From Hymenobacter baengnokdamensis (GTDB lineage: Bacteria > Bacteroidota > Bacteroidia > Cytophagales > Hymenobacteraceae): a stretch of DNA of 64,000 bases. The first letter of the stretch is position 1; every line of letters starts with the position of its first letter. The stretch is from positions 4,278,001 through 4,342,000 of the forward strand of contig NZ_CP044285.1 of NCBI RefSeq assembly GCF_008728635.1, in the 5' to 3' direction. The notes beneath the pieces are model-generated. The model saw nothing but the letters and a program-made list of their open reading frames with translations, was not told the origin of the DNA and searched no databases. The position numbers and the translations under genes are program-made. Shown here piece after piece: positions 55,426 to 62,867 of the stretch.

Positions 55426-57918
55426 TTATGCCTTGGTTACCGCCTCGGCCACCGGACCCACCAGCACAATTTTCACCTCGCCAAAGCCCACGCCCACCAC
55501 TACGGCCGGCGCGGCTACGGTGGTTTCGGTGGCGGGGTACTCGCCGAGCGCCACGGCCTGGCCATCGGCGGCCACGGCTTTGATGGCGCCGGGCAGGCCA
55601 TGCAGCACCACGCGGTAAGTAGAATAAGGTGTTTGGTAGGCGCCCGCCGTTTGCTGCGTCAGCGTGAGCGATGCGGCATCGCCCGTTACGGTAAAGCGGC
55701 GGGTGGTTTGCTGGCCTTCGTGGTAGGCATAGCCTTCGCCGCCATCGTCATAGAGCACGCTCTCAGCAGTGCCGTTTTTGTAGTACACGTGCAGCGTCAG
55801 CTGCTCCACCGTTTTTTCGCCCACGTACTGCATCACGGGCTGCATGGGCACCACGGCGCCGGCTTTCACGAAGAGCGGAATGCGGGTAAGGTCGGCCGAC
55901 GCCCAGACCTCCTGCCCACCGGCCTTCAGCTCGTCGGTCCAGTAATAGTACCAGTCGCCTTTAGGCAGGTACATCCAGCGGCCATCGGCCCCGGCCTGGG
56001 TGATGGGGCAGACCAGCAGGTGGTCGCCGAGCGAAAACTCGGCCATGCGCAGGTAGGTTTCGGGGTCATCCTGGTCGAGGAAGGTGAGCGGGCGCAGCAT
56101 GGGGGTGCCGCGGGTGGTGTACTGCCAAAACGCGGTGTACACGTAGGGCAGCAGCTGGTAGCGCAGCTCAATAAAGTGGCGCGCCAGGCTGGTGTAGGGC
56201 TCGCCGAAGCTCCAGGGCTCCTGGTCGCCGTGGTCGCCGGAGCTGTGGGTGCGAAAGAACGGGTGAAATGCCCCGAGCGCAATCCAGCGGGCGTACAGCT
56301 CGCCGTCGGGCGTGTCGATGAAGCCACCGATGTCGGAGCCGATGAAGCTGAAGCCCGAGATACTCAGGCGCTGGCACTGAATATTAGCCAGCCAGAGGTG
56401 GTCCCAGCTGGCAATGTTGTCGCCGGTCCAGCCCGACGAATAGCGCTGGCCGCCCGCATACGTGCTGCGCGTAATGGTAAACGGCCGGTTGGGGTAGCTG
56501 AACTGCTTCACGCCATTGTTGGTAGCGCGGGCCATCTGCATACCGTAAATGTTGTGGGCCTTGCGATGCGAGGCCGGCTGGCCGTCGTAGCCGAAGCGCA
56601 CGTCGTCGGGAAAAGTCCCCTTTTCAAACACGGCGGGCTCGTTCATGTCGTTCCACACGCCTTTTACGCCCACCTCCTGAATGAGGCCCTTAAACAGCCC
56701 AGCCCACCATTCGCGCACTTCGGGCCGCGTGTAGTCGGGAAAGTTGCACTGGCCGGGCCATACCGAGCCTTTCATCAGCGGGCCATCGGCGCGGCGGCAG
56801 AAAAAGTCGTTCTTCAGCCCCTCCTGATACACCGGGTAGGCCGGGTCAATCTTAATGCCGGGGTCGATAATGACGACCAGCTTAAAGCCGTCGGCGGCCA
56901 GCTCCTGCACCAGGCGCTTGGGCTCGGGAAAATGCTGCGGACTCCAGGTAAAGCACCGGTAGCCATCCATGTAGTCGATGTCGAGGTAAATCGCATCGCA
57001 CGGAATACGGCGCTCGCGCAGGCCCCGGGTAATATCCTTCACGTTGCTTTCCGGAAAGTAGCTCCACTTGCACTGGTGGTAGCCCAGCGTCCAGAGCGGC
57101 GGCAGCTCGGGCGGGCAGGTCAGGCAGGTGTATTCCTCGGTTACTTCGAGCAGGGTGGGGCCGTAGATGAAGTAGTAGTTCATCTCGCCGCCCTCGGCCC
57201 AGAAGCTGGTCACGTCGGCGCGCTCGGCCGCAAAGTCAAAGAAGGCCTTGAAGGTATTGTCGAAGAAAATACCGTGGGCGATGCGCTGATGTAACACCTG
57301 AAAAAACGGAATATTCTTATATAGCGGGTCCGACCCTTTTACGTAGCCGTAGGTATCGGAGCCCCAGTTGCAAAACCGCTGGCCGCGCAGGTTCATATTG
57401 GCGGGCTTATCGCCGAGGCCGTAGTAGCATACGCCGCTGGGCACCTGCTGGCTCATCTTCACGATGTCGTTGCCGGTGTCGTCGTCGTGGTGCCAGTGAA
57501 AGCCCTTTTCATCAGCCGAAAGAATATTGCCGGAGCGGTCGAGCACGCGGGTGCGCAGCGAATCCTTCCAGACGATGCAAATCAGGCGGGCCGTGGTAAG
57601 GCGGTAGTGGTCGCTCTTTTCCTTAAACTCCAGAAAGCCCGGCACGCTGGGGCGCAGGGTATGCTCCACGGCCGGGTCGGGCACGGCGTAGCTGAAATCG
57701 GGTTCGGCCGGGCTTTCGGGCGTCAGGTAGCGAAAGCGCAGAATCTTATCGGAAAGCACCTGCAGCAGCAGGCGCGTCCCGTTATCGGTCGTAAAAGTGA
57801 AGAGGTGGTCGTTGGTTTGCTCCACGAGCTGCACCGGGCCGGGCAGGTGCTCCTGGCGCGCTTGGGCGGCCAGGTCGTTGAGCATATAGTTATTTTCCTG
57901 AACGGAATTGGTAGGCAT
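55426..57918 (-). CDS. glycoside hydrolase family 31 alpha-glucosidase
   Basis: 830 residues from the ATG at 57918 (the frame is open up to 57957). The catalytic nucleophile motif W-N-D-M-N-E-P-A-V-F is near residue 415, with the acid/base region T-R-S-T-Y-A-G-G-Q-R-Y-S-S-G-W-T-G-D-N downstream and D-I-G-G-F in the usual place. An N-terminal beta-sandwich (about 50-240) and C-terminal beta domains complete the GH31 plan. It removes alpha-linked glucose or xylose from oligosaccharides. No signal peptide is seen, so it likely acts in the cytoplasm on imported maltodextrin-like sugars. Its neighbour at 58151 has a glycogen-synthase-like part, a possible link to alpha-glucan metabolism. Confidence 0.92.
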   Translation of the reverse strand: MPTNSVQENNYMLNDLAAQARQEHLPGPVQLVEQTNDHLFTFTTDNGTRLLLQVLSDKILRFRYLTPESPAEPDFSYAVPDPAVEHTLRPSVPGFLEFKEKSDHYRLTTARLICIVWKDSLRTRVLDRSGNILSADEKGFHWHHDDDTGNDIVKMSQQVPSGVCYYGLGDKPANMNLRGQRFCNWGSDTYGYVKGSDPLYKNIPFFQVLHQRIAHGIFFDNTFKAFFDFAAERADVTSFWAEGGEMNYYFIYGPTLLEVTEEYTCLTCPPELPPLWTLGYHQCKWSYFPESNVKDITRGLRERRIPCDAIYLDIDYMDGYRCFTWSPQHFPEPKRLVQELAADGFKLVVIIDPGIKIDPAYPVYQEGLKNDFFCRRADGPLMKGSVWPGQCNFPDYTRPEVREWWAGLFKGLIQEVGVKGVWNDMNEPAVFEKGTFPDDVRFGYDGQPASHRKAHNIYGMQMARATNNGVKQFSYPNRPFTITRSTYAGGQRYSSGWTGDNIASWDHLWLANIQCQRLSISGFSFIGSDIGGFIDTPDGELYARWIALGAFHPFFRTHSSGDHGDQEPWSFGEPYTSLARHFIELRYQLLPYVYTAFWQYTTRGTPMLRPLTFLDQDDPETYLRMAEFSLGDHLLVCPITQAGADGRWMYLPKGDWYYYWTDELKAGGQEVWASADLTRIPLFVKAGAVVPMQPVMQYVGEKTVEQLTLHVYYKNGTAESVLYDDGGEGYAYHEGQQTTRRFTVTGDAASLTLTQQTAGAYQTPYSTYRVVLHGLPGAIKAVAADGQAVALGEYPATETTVAAPAVVVGVGFGEVKIVLVGPVAEAVTKA

Positions 57919-58150
57919 ACTGGGGAAGGGCTGAAAGAGCAGTGGGGGCTTGCGCACCTAACGATAAAAAGCCGGCCGTAGCCGATAGCTGCGCAGCTCT
58001 CAGCTCGCAAGTTAGTTTTTAGCGCTGGCATAAAGCTGAGGCCCGGAATTGGAAACGCCTCTTCGCCGGCCGGTAGCGCAATTATATTTTTTAGCTTATC
58101 CATTATCCTGCCTTCCGCAGTGCCGTTATTCGCAGGGTTAATCTCCGCCG

Positions 58151-59998
58151 ATGCTTTTGCCTGCTGCCGCTACGCCCGCCCCTATCGCCGTTCTGGTACT
58201 GGCCTGGGATGAGGCGGCGCCAGCCGTACGGGCCCTGCTGGCCGCCACGCAGGCCCCCGAGCCGGTCGTCGATTCTATCGTCGTGCTGGTGCCCCAGGCC
58301 GACGCCCCCGACCAGCTCAGCCCCGAAGAATACCTGCCGCTGCCCTTGGCCGAAGCGGAAGCCGAGCCGGTTCCGGCGCCCAGCCCGGCGCCGGCCCAGG
58401 CAGCGCCCCTGTCCGAAACGGCCCTGGCAAGCCCCGCGCCCGCGCCGCCTACCGTAGCCCACCCGGTCCCGCCGGCAGCTACGCCAGCCGCCGCACCGCT
58501 GCCCGCCTGGTCGCTGGTGCGGGTAGTGCGCCTGGCGAGCCTGAGCTTACCCGAACTGGCCCAAAAAGCCGGGCAACCCCTGCCCGCCCCTATCTGGACC
58601 GGGGCCGCCGGACGCCCGGCGGCCCCATACCTGGGTTCGGCCGAAGCAGCTCCCGGCTTTACCCAACCAGCCACCCCGGAGCTGCCCGCCCAGCAAACCC
58701 AAGGCTATGCTTCTACTTCCGCGCCGTCACCAGCGCCGCCGGCGGCGCTAACCTGCCCCGTGCCAGGCCAGCTACCTGAGTCGCCGCCGGCTGCTGAGGC
58801 CGTGGCGCGGGCCTTTGCACCACCGGCCGCGCCCAGCGAAGCGCCGGCCCAGGCTCCTGAGCCGGAAGCAGCTTTACTTACCCCGGCAGCTGCCGAGTCG
58901 AGCGAGGTGAACAGTCATTATATAGAAAATTCTGAATATAACGCCAACCCGTTGTCGGCTCACGCGGACTGGCCGCAGGCCCTGGCGGCTTTAAAGCAGC
59001 CGGTAGCCTTGCCGGAAACGCCGGAAACCGCCGCGCCTGCCCCGGCTCCCAACGAGCCCGCTCTCCCGGTGCACCCGGCCCTGCTGCCGGCGGCGCAAAG
59101 CTTTTCAGCCCCCGATTTGAATTTTCAGGTTATTCAGTACGCGCGCTTTGCCGTGCCGGTGGCGCGGGCTGAGCCGGGCTTTGAAGCTATTTATGCGCCT
59201 GCCTGGCCCACGTGGCTGGCGGCCCAGGAGCTGCAGCAGCGCACCGGCCAGCCGCTGGTGCTGCACGTAGTCAGCCTGGCGGCGCGCACCGAAGAATCTC
59301 TGGCTACGGCAACCGGCTGGATAGCCGAGCTGCAACGCCAGGCCCTGCGCCGGGCCGACCTTATTCTAACCGAAACACCGGCCTTGGCAGAGCGGGTTCG
59401 CCACGAGCTGCACCTGCCCGCCGGCGCGGTGCGCCCCATCCCGGCCAGCGATACCGCGGCCATTGCCCAGGCGCTGCACCAGGTCCGGGCGCGACTGGTG
59501 ACGCGCGAGTTAATTTTGCCGACGATGACGGAATTTGAACAGGAATTTGAAGCGGTGCTCGAAGCCGACCCGCGTACCGGCGACGTATTTGTAGTAGCGC
59601 CTTTTTCGGTGGCCGAGCTTTACGGCACCCAGGAGGAGCTGCTGGTGCAAACGGCTATCGACGGCTTTCCGTACCAGGGCGAGCTGCTGCCGCTCGGCGA
59701 TGGCTACCACGCCCTGGTGATTCCGCGCGAGGTGCGGCGCGCCGTGGGCAAAACGGTGGGCGACGTGCTGCGCGTGGCCCTGCGCCACGACCTGAGCGAG
59801 CGCGTGGTGACCATGCCCGACGACCTGGCGGCCAGCCTGGCCGCAAATGCCGCCGCCCTGAAGTTTTTCAAAAGTCTCACCAAACCCGAGCAACGGGCCT
59901 ACGTGCGCTACCTGAAGGGCGCGAAAACCGCCGAAACCCGCGCCAAGCGCCTCACCGAAACGGTGTATCGCCTCAGCATCGGTCGCAAGCGCGAATAA
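58151..59998 (+). CDS. unusual fusion: glycogen-synthase-like GT-B fragment + DUF1905 + YdeI/OmdA tail
   Basis: 615 residues. Residues about 1-45 (I-A-V-L-V-L-A-W-D-E) recall the first strand of a GT-B glycosyltransferase. About 45-310 is Pro/Ala-rich low complexity. About 315-445 matches the N-domain of glycogen-synthase-like GT4/5 proteins (Y-A-P-A-W-P-T-W-L-A-A-Q-E-L, G-Q-P-L-V-L-H-V-V-S-L, R-R-A-D-L-I-L-T-E-T), but the donor-binding second domain is absent. About 455-545 is DUF1905 (F-E-A-V-L-E..., Y-H-A-L-V-I-P-R-E-V-R-R-A-V-G-K), and the end (P-D-D-L-A-A-S-L onward, T-K-P-E-Q-R-A-Y-V-R-Y) is the YdeI/OmpD-associated helical tail. Each half is known; this combination I do not know. It is likely inactive as a transferase. 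Confidence 0.75.
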   Translation: MLLPAAATPAPIAVLVLAWDEAAPAVRALLAATQAPEPVVDSIVVLVPQADAPDQLSPEEYLPLPLAEAEAEPVPAPSPAPAQAAPLSETALASPAPAPPTVAHPVPPAATPAAAPLPAWSLVRVVRLASLSLPELAQKAGQPLPAPIWTGAAGRPAAPYLGSAEAAPGFTQPATPELPAQQTQGYASTSAPSPAPPAALTCPVPGQLPESPPAAEAVARAFAPPAAPSEAPAQAPEPEAALLTPAAAESSEVNSHYIENSEYNANPLSAHADWPQALAALKQPVALPETPETAAPAPAPNEPALPVHPALLPAAQSFSAPDLNFQVIQYARFAVPVARAEPGFEAIYAPAWPTWLAAQELQQRTGQPLVLHVVSLAARTEESLATATGWIAELQRQALRRADLILTETPALAERVRHELHLPAGAVRPIPASDTAAIAQALHQVRARLVTRELILPTMTEFEQEFEAVLEADPRTGDVFVVAPFSVAELYGTQEELLVQTAIDGFPYQGELLPLGDGYHALVIPREVRRAVGKTVGDVLRVALRHDLSERVVTMPDDLAASLAANAAALKFFKSLTKPEQRAYVRYLKGAKTAETRAKRLTETVYRLSIGRKRE

Positions 59999-60018
59999 GC
60001 GGCCGGCCGCTTATTCGC
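59991..60018. terminator. perfect 28-bp palindrome overlapping two stop codons
   Basis: GCGAATAAGCGGCC is followed directly by GGCCGCTTATTCGC. The stop codons of two convergent genes (59996-59998 plus strand, 60011-60013 minus strand) are themselves part of the arms, so both proteins end with the codons GCGAA-TAA or its equivalent. No T-run. Confidence 0.9.
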
Positions 60019-60991
60019 CTGGGTAGCGCAAGCCGATTTGCCGGCGCACCTCATCGGCCAGCTCCATCAGCTGCAGGCTGAAAGCCAAAGGCAACAGCGG
60101 ACTTTCCAGTAAGCCCTGCGCCAGGCACTGCTGCACGTGGGCGGCTTCGTAGTGGTAGCCATACCCCGTTGTTGGGGAAGGAATTACCTGCGCCTCCTGG
60201 CCAAACACCTGCATGCGCAGGCCGCTGGGCGCATGAAACCGGCCGGTAAGGTGCAGCTGGCCGGCCGTGCCATACAGCACGCAGCGGTTATCGGTTGTAG
60301 CGGCCAGCGTAGAAACCAGGCTGGCCGTGGCCCCGCTGGCATAAGCCAGGGCCATCGCGCAATTGAGGTCGACTCCCGTAGCCGTGAAGGTCGATACCGC
60401 CCGCACGGCTACGGGCGCGCCTAAAAAAAGCTGGCTGATAAAAAGCGGATAGACGCCGATATCCAGCAAGGAGCCCCCGGCCAATGCCGGGTTAAACAGC
60501 CGGCCGGTGGGATTATACTCGCTGGCAAAGCCAAAATCGGCAACCAAATGCTTTACTTCCCCGATGGCCCCGGCCCGCACCAGCTCCAGAGCCTGGCCGA
60601 TAGCCGGAAAGAAGCGCGTCCAGAACGCTTCCATCAGGAAAACCCCGCGCTCCTGCGCGGCCTCTATCATTTCCCGCGCCTCGCCGGCACTGCGGGCAAA
60701 TGCTTTTTCGCAGAGCACGGGCAAGCCGGCGCGCAGGCACAGCAGGGCGTGGGCGTGGTGCTCCGAGTGAGGAGTGGCAATGTAGACCACGTCGAGGTCG
60801 GGCACGGCCAGCAGCGCTTCGTAGCTGCCCACGGCGTGCGGCACGCCGTAGGTGGCGGCAAACTCCTGCGCCTTGGTCGGGCTGCGGGAGGCCACGGCAT
60901 GCAGGCGGGCCTGGGGCACCAGCGCCAAATCCTGGGCAAACTTATGGGCGATGTTTCCCAGGCCCAGAATGGCCCAATTGAAGGTGCGCAT
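60011..60991 (-). CDS. Gfo/Idh/MocA-family NAD(P)-dependent oxidoreductase
   Basis: 326 residues from the ATG at 60991. The Rossmann motif L-G-L-G-N-I-A-H-K-F is near residue 10, then A-V-A-S-R-S-P-T-K-A, Y-I-A-T-P-H-S-E-H-H and the catalytic E-K in V-L-C-E-K-A-F. It is a trans-dihydrodiol/glucose-fructose oxidoreductase-like dehydrogenase of sugars or related polyols. It is 59 bases downstream of the LacI-type regulator on the same strand and probably co-transcribed, which suggests a sugar-controlled role. A frame extension to 61036 has no support. Confidence 0.9.
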   Translation of the reverse strand: MRTFNWAILGLGNIAHKFAQDLALVPQARLHAVASRSPTKAQEFAATYGVPHAVGSYEALLAVPDLDVVYIATPHSEHHAHALLCLRAGLPVLCEKAFARSAGEAREMIEAAQERGVFLMEAFWTRFFPAIGQALELVRAGAIGEVKHLVADFGFASEYNPTGRLFNPALAGGSLLDIGVYPLFISQLFLGAPVAVRAVSTFTATGVDLNCAMALAYASGATASLVSTLAATTDNRCVLYGTAGQLHLTGRFHAPSGLRMQVFGQEAQVIPSPTTGYGYHYEAAHVQQCLAQGLLESPLLPLAFSLQLMELADEVRRQIGLRYPGE

Positions 60992-61049
60992 AGTATAAAT
61001 CGGGACAAAAGCCAGCCTGCCCTTGGCACGCACCACTTACCGCTTCTGC

Positions 61050-62138
61050 CTACGCAGCGGGAGCAGTGATGTAGTATTGCAGGTTTTCTTTCGTGATAAT
61101 ATCGAGTGGCAGGTACTTGAGCGGCAACACCTCTTTCTTAAAAACCAGCAAATCGGCCAACGTGAAAATACCCCAGTAGCCTTGCTCCCGGGGGTTTTGG
61201 TTTATTAAAAAGTCGATGATATTCTCATTCAGAAAATGAATATTCTTTTCGAGCAGGTCGTACCCCACCAGTCGGATATTCTCACGCTGGTAGGCTTGCA
61301 GATAAGGAGCTATCTCATAAGCTTTTGAAGTACTCACAAAAATCCCTTTCAGCTGAATTGCCTCATCATCGAGCAAGCGGTTGAGCTGCCGGGCAAAAGA
61401 GGGCTCGGTCGGCTGCGGCAGGTCGATGCTGATGATGGTGTACGGGCTTTTGGCCTCGGTTGCAGTAGCGGCAAGCTGCGCAAAGTAATCGCGAAAGCCC
61501 CGCTCCTTTTGGGTTACGTGCACGGAGTTGGCTACGTCTTCCGCAATATGCACTATCAAAAAAGTGCCGGGCTGCGCCTGCCCAAACTGCACCAGCTTGC
61601 CCGCCAGAAAGCCGCTTTGGTAAGAATCCTGCCCAACGTAGCTGAGCGATTCCAGCTCAGCAATGTAGGTATTAAACAGTACGTAAGGAATGCTTTGCGC
61701 CTGCCACCGCGCAAAGAAGGTCAGCGACTCACGGTAAAACAGCGGCGCAATCAAAATACCGTCGGGCTGTGAGGCTGTCGCGGCTTCAGCCTGCTCTATA
61801 AAAGACGAAACCTCCGTAAGGCTATACGGGTATATAATAACGTTTATACCATACTGTTTGAGCTCCCTGCCGGCTTTCTCAATACCATCCCAGGGAGCTT
61901 GCCAGTAAGGGTCGAGCAGGTGGTCGGGCTGCAGCACCGCCAGCCGATAGCTGCGGTTGGAGCCCAGCGTACGCGCTATCATATTGGGCTCGTACTCCAG
62001 CTCTTTCATCATCAGCAGTACCTTCTGCCGCACTTCCTCCGAAACCCGGCCCCGATTGTGCAAAACCCGGTCTACGGTTCCGACCGAAACGTTTGCTTTG
62101 GCTGCTATATCCTTGAGGCGCACCGCAGTTTTACTCAT
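61050..62138 (-). CDS. LacI-family transcriptional regulator
   Basis: 362 residues. The helix-turn-helix is L-K-D-I-A-A-K-A-N-V-S-V-G-T-V-D-R-V-L-H (about 8-27) with the hinge helix E-P-N-M-I-A-R-T-L-G near residue 52. The rest is a periplasmic-binding-like effector domain (about 62-340, e.g. Y-V-G-Q-D-S-Y-Q-S-G and F-V-S-T-S-K-A-Y-E-I). The Asp in G-T-V-D-R-V-L replaces the usual Ser, as in a Bacteroidetes subgroup. It diverges from nagB and leads a probable operon with the Gfo/Idh gene. A central-CG palindrome just before its ATG suggests autoregulation. Confidence 0.9.
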   Translation of the reverse strand: MSKTAVRLKDIAAKANVSVGTVDRVLHNRGRVSEEVRQKVLLMMKELEYEPNMIARTLGSNRSYRLAVLQPDHLLDPYWQAPWDGIEKAGRELKQYGINVIIYPYSLTEVSSFIEQAEAATASQPDGILIAPLFYRESLTFFARWQAQSIPYVLFNTYIAELESLSYVGQDSYQSGFLAGKLVQFGQAQPGTFLIVHIAEDVANSVHVTQKERGFRDYFAQLAATATEAKSPYTIISIDLPQPTEPSFARQLNRLLDDEAIQLKGIFVSTSKAYEIAPYLQAYQRENIRLVGYDLLEKNIHFLNENIIDFLINQNPREQGYWGIFTLADLLVFKKEVLPLKYLPLDIITKENLQYYITAPAA

Positions 62139-62146
62139 GTGTATGC

Positions 62147-62156
62147 TAAGCGCTTA
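62147..62156. promoter_or_regulatory. candidate LacI-family operator TAAGCGCTTA
   Basis: TAAGCGCTTA is a perfect palindrome with the central CG that LacI-family proteins prefer. It lies eight bases before the ATG of the LacI-type gene and between that gene and its -7 element, where a bound repressor would block its own transcription. Confidence 0.5.
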
Positions 62157-62170
62157 CTTGAAAAATTTAA

Positions 62171-62178
62171 CAAAGTTA
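62171..62178 (-). promoter_or_regulatory. -7 element TAACTTTG of the LacI-type gene
   Basis: TAACTTTG on the minus strand fits TAnnTTTG, 32 bases before the ATG at 62138. No clear -33 TTG at the right distance. Confidence 0.45.
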
Positions 62179-62607
62179 TCACTTAGAGCGGCTTTGGAAC
62201 AGGTAAATAGTAGTGCAAATTTTGTCGTTCGCATTCCCGCGCCACCGCAACGGGTGTGCATCGCGGACGCGAGCTGAACTATAAAGCCAGCGCTACCTAC
62301 GCTGGCCATACTCTCCAAAAGTAGCAGCACGCCCGATAGCAATGCCAGAGCGGTTTGCAAGTGAGTGTACAGGTTGAAAGGGGCGGGCTATGAAACTGCT
62401 TTAGCTGGCAACAGGGAGCGAGCCGAGCATTGGCAACCACTCCATCAGTGTTCCTTGACCATACCCGGCTGCCGGTTGCCAGCTTCCTTTTTTCAGTTGC
62501 TACCAGCCAACTGCCGGAGCATAAAAGTAGTCTGGGCTACCAGCATACGTCGGAAAGGCTCTTGCATTAGTTATACACTTTCCTTTTTTCGGAATACGAG
62601 AGAGCGC

Positions 62608-62667
62608 AAAAATATTTTTTTCGCGTGTGCGGGCACTCATAGAAAATATTTTTGCGTGTGCGCGCAC
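62608..62667. repeat. two direct repeats upstream of the nagB promoter
   Basis: AAAAATATTTTTTT then CGCGTGTGCGGGCAC (62608-62636) and AAAATATTTTT then GCGTGTGCGCGCAC (62643-62667), 34 bases apart. The second contains the perfect palindrome TGTGCGCGCACA. An A/T tract next to a GC palindrome, twice, directly before a promoter suggests a regulator binding site. Confidence 0.6.
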
Positions 62668-62684
62668 ATTTTTTTATTCCAGGG

Positions 62685-62716
62685 TTTGCTTTGCTTAGGC
62701 CAGGTGCTTAAGTTTG
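62685..62716 (+). promoter_or_regulatory. promoter of nagB (TTTG-N20-TAAGTTTG)
   Basis: TTTG at 62685-62688, a 20-base spacer and TAAGTTTG at 62709-62716, an exact fit to the Bacteroidetes consensus. Start of transcription is expected near 62722, leaving a leader of about 146 bases before the ATG at 62868, long enough for post-transcriptional control. Confidence 0.75.
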
Positions 62717-62867
62717 GGCAGAATTAGTTGTATCTGCTACGAAAAATCCTATTATCAGTCTCTGCTGCAAGATTCTTATGCCAGCCCTGCGGCCGTTGTA
62801 AGCGGCTTGCGTCGGCCGCCTCACTCTGCTTACCCCAACTCTCATTTTTTACATTTTAAAATTTGAC

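Larger units (their letters stand above)
62139..62867. other. 729-bp divergent control region between lacI-type gene and nagB
   Basis: No gene can be supported. From left to right it holds a LacI-type operator candidate (62147-62156), a -7 element (62171-62178), a word TAGAGCGGCTTTGGAACAGG near 62183 and AGAGCGGTTTGCAAGTGAGT near 62346 that recall IS630 ends, a hairpin GCCAGCG/CGCTGGC (62286-62306), an inverted pair AGCTGGCAAC/GTTGCCAGCT near 62403 and 62475, the direct repeats at 62608-62667 and the nagB promoter. Confidence 0.6.

Noticed and set aside
55408..57294. 628-codon plus-strand frame opposite the GH31 gene
   Set aside because: Antisense shadow of a clear GH31 enzyme; low-complexity Val/Ala/Gly product.
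62183..62370. MITE or IS630 relic in the lacI-nagB gap
   Set aside because: Two words (near 62183 and 62346) resemble IS630 ends, but both face the same way, so they do not bound an element; at best they are fragments.
62408..62667. CRISPR-like or riboswitch-like structure in the nagB upstream region
   Set aside because: Only two repeat units 34 bases apart, no further spacers; no known riboswitch core could be drawn. Better explained as regulator binding sites.
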